A DNA stretch of 38,023 bases from Polaromonas sp. GTDB lineage: Bacteria > Pseudomonadota > Gammaproteobacteria > Burkholderiales > Burkholderiaceae_C. Under the pieces are notes generated by a model. The model searched no databases. It was not told where the DNA came from and saw only the letters and a program-made list of their open reading frames with translations. The stretch spans positions 1 through 38,023 of the forward strand of contig PNML01000023.1 in NCBI GenBank assembly GCA_013823635.1. The letters run 5' to 3'. This document shows positions 33,896 through 38,023 of this stretch, one piece after another (the first letter of the stretch is position 1; every line of letters begins with the position of its first letter). Position numbers and translations under genes: made by a program.

Positions 33896-34923
33896 TGGTT
33901 TTCCCTAATACGCCATCCCAAGCCAGCCATACTTTCTTGCACTGCCAGGTTGCCACCGCCGGTGAAGCCCTGATGGACATGATCGAAGACGAGCAGGGCC
34001 GCCTGCTGCCCTGCGCGGGTGGCGCGGTGTACAACCTCACGCGCGCCCTGGGCCTGCAAGGCATGGGCACGCTCTACCTCAACCCACTGTCGGCCGACCG
34101 CTATGGGCGCTTGCTGGCCGCCCGCATCCACGACGCCGGTGTGGCCCTGGCCCACCCCGAACCGGTGCCCCAGCCCACCTCGCTGGCCGTGGTGGGCCTG
34201 GATGCGCACGGCAAAGCCAGCTACAGCTTTTACCGGGAAGGTGTGGCCGACCGCCAGGTGAGCGCCGACGGCCTCCACCTCGCCTGCCAGCAAGCCCACG
34301 GCCTGCAGGTGGTGGCCACCGGCTGCCTGGCCCTGGTGGCCGACGACAGCGCGGTCTACCTGCCGTGGCTAAAGGGCCAACGCGCCGCTGGCCGACTGGT
34401 GGTGGTGGATGCCAACCTGCGCCCCGCCATCGTCTCGGACATGGCGGCCTACCGCGCCAGCGTGCTGGCAGCCCTGGCCCAGGCCCACCTGGTCAAGGCC
34501 AGCGACGACGACCTGGCCCTGCTGGCCCTGCCCGGCGCCACCCCGCTGGACAAAGCCCGCCACCTGCTGACCCTGACCCCCGCCACCTGGGCCGCCCTGA
34601 CGCTGGGGGCCGAGGGTGCCGTGCTGCTGCACCGCGATGGCCGCGCCTGGCACGCCCGCGAAACCATGCCCGTGGTGGTGGCCGACACCGTGGGCGCGGG
34701 CGACTGCTTCCTGGCCGGGCTGCTGGTGGCCCTGTTGGCATGCGAGTCTGTCCAACACAGCCCCACCGCCCTGGCCCTGAGTGATGCTGAGGTGGCCCAT
34801 GTGCTGGCCCACGCCGTGGCCAGCGCCAGCCTGTGCGTGCAACAGGTGGGCTGCGTGCCCCCCGACCTGCCGACCGTGCGCCAGCGGGTGGCCACTGCCC
34901 CTGCCCGCGTCCACCCCTGCTGA
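33895..34923 (+). CDS. PfkB-family sugar kinase (probable fructokinase)
   Basis: A 342-residue ribokinase-fold enzyme. It has the N-terminal GGAVYNLTRALGLQG sugar-binding motif (about residues 41-55) and the C-terminal DTVGAGDCFLAGLL with the catalytic Asp. VVDANLRP and LTLGAEGAVLL are also typical of fructokinases. ATG 33895 follows directly after the probable operator; an in-frame upstream ATG at 33796 lies before the promoter. Divergent from the importer operon and upstream of zwf, it should phosphorylate the imported hexose to feed the Entner-Doudoroff route; fructose is favoured by resemblance to frcBCAK systems. Confidence 0.88.
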   Translation: MVFPNTPSQASHTFLHCQVATAGEALMDMIEDEQGRLLPCAGGAVYNLTRALGLQGMGTLYLNPLSADRYGRLLAARIHDAGVALAHPEPVPQPTSLAVVGLDAHGKASYSFYREGVADRQVSADGLHLACQQAHGLQVVATGCLALVADDSAVYLPWLKGQRAAGRLVVVDANLRPAIVSDMAAYRASVLAALAQAHLVKASDDDLALLALPGATPLDKARHLLTLTPATWAALTLGAEGAVLLHRDGRAWHARETMPVVVADTVGAGDCFLAGLLVALLACESVQHSPTALALSDAEVAHVLAHAVASASLCVQQVGCVPPDLPTVRQRVATAPARVHPC

Positions 34924-34960
34924 CCCCTGTTGGCACAGGGCGACTCAAAAAGTACCGCAC

Positions 34961-34977
34961 ATGTAACTTGGTTACAT
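34961..34977. promoter_or_regulatory. HexR-type operator upstream of zwf
   Basis: ATGTAACTTGGTTACAT is a perfect 7-3-7 palindrome fitting the HexR pattern TGTARTNNNAYTACA apart from the inner C/G. It lies 36 bases before the zwf start. HexR represses zwf-pgl-edd in many proteobacteria and is released by KDPG. A second half-like AGTAACTTA follows at 34994-35002. No hexR gene is in this window. Confidence 0.65.
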
Positions 34978-35013
34978 TAAAATTCACCTCAAACAGTAAC
35001 TTAATTCACCGCC

Positions 35014-36489
35014 ATGTCCTCCACACCCACTGCCCCCGCCGCCCACGACCCGCTCGATCTGGTGATCTTCGGTGGGGTGGGCGACCTCTCGGTGCGCAAG
35101 CTGCTGCCCGCCCTGTACATGGCGCACCTGCACCACAACCTGCCCGAGCAGACCCGCATCCACGCCCTGGGCCGCCAGGCCTGGGACCGCGAGGCCTTTG
35201 TGGCCTTCATCCAGGAGAAGGTGCCGGGCTTCATCAGCGCCAAGGCCCTCGAAGACGAGGCCTGGCAGGGCTTTCTGGCGCGGCTGAACTACGTGAGCGT
35301 GGACGCCACCCAGGCAGCCGACTTCACCACCCTGGGGGCCGCCCTGCAGCCCGGTGCCGAGCGGGCCTACTACCTGGCCACCGCGCCCAGCCTGTTCACC
35401 GACATCTGCGCGCACCTGTCGGGTGCGGGCCTGATCGATGCCCGCAGCCGCGTGGTGCTGGAAAAACCCCTGGGCCACGACCTGGCCTCGGCCCGGCACA
35501 TCAACGACGAGGTGGGCCGGTACTTTCAGGAATCGCAAATCTTCCGCATCGACCACTACCTGGGCAAGGAAACGGTGCAAAACCTCATGGTGCTGCGCTT
35601 TGGCAACACCATTTTTGAGCCGCTGTGGCGCAGCCCATTCATCAAGAGCGTGCAGATCACCGTGGCCGAAGCGGTGGGTGTGGGCAGCCGGGCCGGGTTT
35701 TACGACGGCACGGGTGCACTGCGCGACATGGTGCAAAACCATTTACTGCAACTGCTGTGCATCGTGGCCATGGAGCCACCGGTCTCGCTGGACCCCGACG
35801 CCGTGCGCGACGAAAAGCTCAAGGTGCTGCGCTCGCTACGCCCCATGACCGCCGCCGACGTGGCCCGCGACACCGTCCGTGGCCAGTACACCGCCGGGGC
35901 CAGCCAGGGCGACGCGGCCAAGGGCTACCTGCAGGAAGACAACATCCCCGAGGGCAGCACCACCGAAACCTTTGTGGCCCTGCGCGCCCACATCAACAAC
36001 TGGCGCTGGGCCAACGTGCCCATCTTTTTGCGCACGGGCAAGCGCATGGCCGAGCGGCGCTCGGAAATCGTCATCGAGTTTGCCGACCTGCCCTTCACCA
36101 TCTTTCCGGACTCGCCCCGCCAGGCCGTCAACCGGCTGATGATCCGCCTGCAACCCGAAGAACACATCCAGCTGCAAATGATGGCCAAGGAGCCCGGCAG
36201 CGGCATGCGCCTGCGCCCGGTCAGCCTGAACCTGGACCTGGAATCGGCCTTTGTGGCCCGCCGCGCCGAAGCCTACGAGCGGCTGCTGATGGACGTCATC
36301 AAGGGCAGGCTGACCCACTTCATGCGCCGCGACGAGTTGGAGGCCGCCTGGACTTGGGTGGAGCCCATTCTGAACGGCTGGGCCACGCTGGCCGAAAAGC
36401 CCAAGGCCTACACCGCCGGCAGCTGGGGCCCCGCCGCCTCGTCGGCGCTGATGGCCCGCGAAGGCTCGGCCTGGGTGGAAGAGGCATGA
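35014..36489 (+). CDS. zwf: Glucose-6-phosphate 1-dehydrogenase
   Basis: A 491-residue enzyme oxidising glucose-6-phosphate to 6-phosphogluconolactone with NADP+ (or NAD+). It has the N-terminal nucleotide-binding [17 protein letters not shown] (the usual Ala/Ser-Thr of GxxGDL here is Gly-Val), the active-site [13 protein letters not shown] (about residues 177-189) and [25 protein letters not shown]. First gene of zwf-pgl-edd; a HexR-like operator lies upstream. Its stop overlaps the pgl start (ATGA). Confidence 0.97.
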   Translation: MSSTPTAPAAHDPLDLVIFGGVGDLSVRKLLPALYMAHLHHNLPEQTRIHALGRQAWDREAFVAFIQEKVPGFISAKALEDEAWQGFLARLNYVSVDATQAADFTTLGAALQPGAERAYYLATAPSLFTDICAHLSGAGLIDARSRVVLEKPLGHDLASARHINDEVGRYFQESQIFRIDHYLGKETVQNLMVLRFGNTIFEPLWRSPFIKSVQITVAEAVGVGSRAGFYDGTGALRDMVQNHLLQLLCIVAMEPPVSLDPDAVRDEKLKVLRSLRPMTAADVARDTVRGQYTAGASQGDAAKGYLQEDNIPEGSTTETFVALRAHINNWRWANVPIFLRTGKRMAERRSEIVIEFADLPFTIFPDSPRQAVNRLMIRLQPEEHIQLQMMAKEPGSGMRLRPVSLNLDLESAFVARRAEAYERLLMDVIKGRLTHFMRRDELEAAWTWVEPILNGWATLAEKPKAYTAGSWGPAASSALMAREGSAWVEEA

Positions 36490-37235
36490 GCGCGGACACC
36501 GCCACACCACTGGCCCCGACCAGCGTCGCCGAAAGGCACTGCGCCAGCCCAGAAGCCCTGGCACTTCAACTGGCCGAGGCCGTTGCCTGCCAACTGCGCG
36601 AGGCCATCGCACAGCGGGGCCAGGCGCTGCTGGCGGTGTCGGGCGGCAAGTCGCCCATGGCGCTGTTCCAGGCGCTGCGCATGCTGCCCCTGGACTGGGC
36701 GCAGGTGAGCGTGCTGCTGGTGGACGAGCGCTGCGTGCCCCACACCCCGCCCCACCCCGACAGCAACACCGCCCTGGTGCGCCAGCACCTGCTGCAAGGC
36801 ATGGCCGCTGCGGCCAGCTTCCGGCCTTTCTTCGACGCGCTGCCCGATGCCGCTGCCCTGGTGCCCGACGAGCTGGCCACCCAAGCCAACCAACGCTTGG
36901 CCGCCCTGCCCTGGCCGCTGGATGTGGCCGTGCTGGGCATGGGTGAAGACGGCCACACGGCCTCGCTGTTTCCCGGTGCGCCTGGCCTGGAGCACGCCCT
37001 GGCCAGCCCGCTGCCCGTGGCCGCTGTGCGCCCCGACGCCACCGGCCAGGCACCCCACCCCCGCCTCACGCTGACCCTGCCCACCCTGCTGGCCGCCCGG
37101 CACACCCACCTGTCCATCGCGGGGACCGCGAAAGCGGCGGTGTACCGCCAGGCGCTGGCCCGCCCCGACGCGGCCCTGCCCGTGTCGCTGGTGCTGCACA
37201 GCAGCCCATCGCCGGTCGAGGTCTGGCTCGCCTGA
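36486..37235 (+). CDS. pgl: 6-phosphogluconolactonase
   Basis: A 249-residue lactonase of the NagB/DevB type. It has [14 protein letters not shown] (about residues 49-62), [10 protein letters not shown], and [14 protein letters not shown], the usual three landmarks. It hydrolyses 6-phosphogluconolactone to 6-phosphogluconate. Start ATG 36486 overlaps zwf by 4 bases; the open frame upstream of it is chance. Confidence 0.95.
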   Translation: MSADTATPLAPTSVAERHCASPEALALQLAEAVACQLREAIAQRGQALLAVSGGKSPMALFQALRMLPLDWAQVSVLLVDERCVPHTPPHPDSNTALVRQHLLQGMAAAASFRPFFDALPDAAALVPDELATQANQRLAALPWPLDVAVLGMGEDGHTASLFPGAPGLEHALASPLPVAAVRPDATGQAPHPRLTLTLPTLLAARHTHLSIAGTAKAAVYRQALARPDAALPVSLVLHSSPSPVEVWLA

Positions 37236-37315
37236 GCCCCCGCCACGCCACCGACCCACCCGATACCGAACCGACACCTAACACACCAACGCCAGCGCCC
37301 ACACGGCCACACGCC

Positions 37316-38023
37316 ATGAACACCCCCACCACTCCCCCACCCACCCACGCCACGCCGCTGCACGCCACCCTGGCCGCCGTCACCGAGCGCATCGTCCAGC
37401 GCAGCGCCGCCGCGCGCGCCACCTACCTGAAAAGCATGGCCGCCCAGGGCCGCGCAGGCACCCAGCGTGCGGGCATGGGCTGCGCCAACATGGCGCACAC
37501 CACCGCTGCCCTGCCCGGCCACGACAAGCTGACCATCCATGCCGAGCGGGCACCGCACGTGGGCATCGTCAGCGCCTACAACGACATGCTCTCGGCCCAC
37601 CAGCCTTACGAGCGCTACCCCGAGCTGCTGCGCAACCACGCCCGCAGCCTGGGTGCCACCGCGCAAATGGCTGGTGGCGTGCCCGCCATGTGCGACGGCA
37701 TCACCCAAGGCGCAGCGGGCATGGAGCTGTCGCTGTTCTCGCGCGATGTGATTGCCTTGTCCACCGCCGTGGCGCTGTCGCACGGCGTGTTTGACGCCGC
37801 GCTGATGCTGGGCGTGTGCGACAAGATCGTGCCCGGCCTGTTCATGGGCGCGGTGCAGTTCGGCCACCTGAGCACGGTGTTTGTGCCTGCTGGCCCCATG
37901 ACCAGCGGCCTGTCCAACGACGCCAAATCCAAGGTGCGCCAGCAGTACGCCCAGGGCCTGGTGGGGCGCGACGCCCTGCTGGAGAGCGAAGCCCAGGCCT
38001 ACCACAGCCCCGGCACCTGCACC
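37316..38023 (+). CDS. edd: 6-phosphogluconate dehydratase, 3' truncated by the window
   Basis: The first 236 codons of Edd run off the window end. Visible signatures of the IlvD/Edd family are [63 protein letters not shown] and [14 protein letters not shown], with the Fe-S ligand cysteines in MCDG, GVCDK and GTCT. The enzyme makes KDPG from 6-phosphogluconate. It starts 80 bases after pgl, and eda is expected next. The N terminus is Pro/Thr-rich for ~12 residues; ATG 37316 has no strong ribosome site. Confidence 0.95.
   Translation, partial: MNTPTTPPPTHATPLHATLAAVTERIVQRSAAARATYLKSMAAQGRAGTQRAGMGCANMAHTTAALPGHDKLTIHAERAPHVGIVSAYNDMLSAHQPYERYPELLRNHARSLGATAQMAGGVPAMCDGITQGAAGMELSLFSRDVIALSTAVALSHGVFDAALMLGVCDKIVPGLFMGAVQFGHLSTVFVPAGPMTSGLSNDAKSKVRQQYAQGLVGRDALLESEAQAYHSPGTCT

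Noticed and set aside
34924..34940. Terminator after the sugar kinase
   Set aside because: CCCTGT-TGGC-ACAGGG forms a 6-bp stem but has no T-run, so evidence for termination is weak.
35625..36485. Long upstream open frame in the pgl reading frame
   Set aside because: It overlaps zwf completely in another frame; the zwf product is clearly real, and pgl starts at the ATGA overlap.

Overview
The window reads as a chromosomal segment of a high-GC betaproteobacterium, most likely in the Comamonadaceae (a Hydrogenophaga/Rhodoferax/Acidovorax-type relative). This rests on gene order typical of Burkholderiales (hrcA-nadK-recN; TPR gene-lolB-ispE-tRNA-Gln-prs-rplY-pth; coaD-ferredoxin), on a fused HoxE-HoxF subunit as in the Cupriavidus-type NAD-reducing hydrogenase, and on scattered copies of a short AT-rich repeat. 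No search was run, so the genus is not fixed.

Region 1 (1-3494) is one end of an integrated mobile element that stops beside a tRNA 3' end. It carries a tight three-gene module (AlpA-like regulator, small winged-helix-like protein, RepA-like RecA-fold ATPase). About 1 kb of non-coding DNA follows, holding a DnaA box, paired hairpins, a long inverted structure, an 86-bp repeat array and a perfect 14-bp inverted repeat. I interpret this as a replication origin for the element. A small unknown gene, two copies of a terminator-like hairpin and a tandem 11-bp repeat lie at the tRNA-proximal end. No integrase is visible here.

Region 2 (3494-23856) is housekeeping: tRNA(CAU), hrcA, nadK, recN, rapZ, then an opposite-strand operon mutM-dynamin-like GTPase-mutY, then TPR protein-lolB-ispE-tRNA-Gln-prs-rplY-pth. 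The opposite strand then carries two M16 peptidases, rsmD, coaD and a ferredoxin. ftsY is divergent from the M16 pair.

Region 3 (23819-28982) is the operon hoxFUYHW (read right to left) for a soluble NAD-reducing [NiFe]-hydrogenase and its maturation protease. No hyp genes or hydrogenase regulator are in the window.

Region 4 (29161-38023) is a sugar locus. A leftward operon encodes a periplasmic binding protein, permease, ATPase, RbsD/FucU-type mutarotase and ROK repressor (FrcBCA/FrcR-like). A divergent PfkB sugar kinase shares the control region. A zwf-pgl-edd operon follows, preceded by a HexR-type palindrome and cut by the window end inside edd. Together these suggest sugar import, anomer conversion, phosphorylation and Entner-Doudoroff breakdown; an isomerase and eda would lie elsewhere.

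The observations I rate most worth checking are the candidate origin of the integrated element, the AT-rich repeat that encodes parts of two export signals (LolB and an M16 protein), and the compact divergent promoter/operator of the sugar locus.
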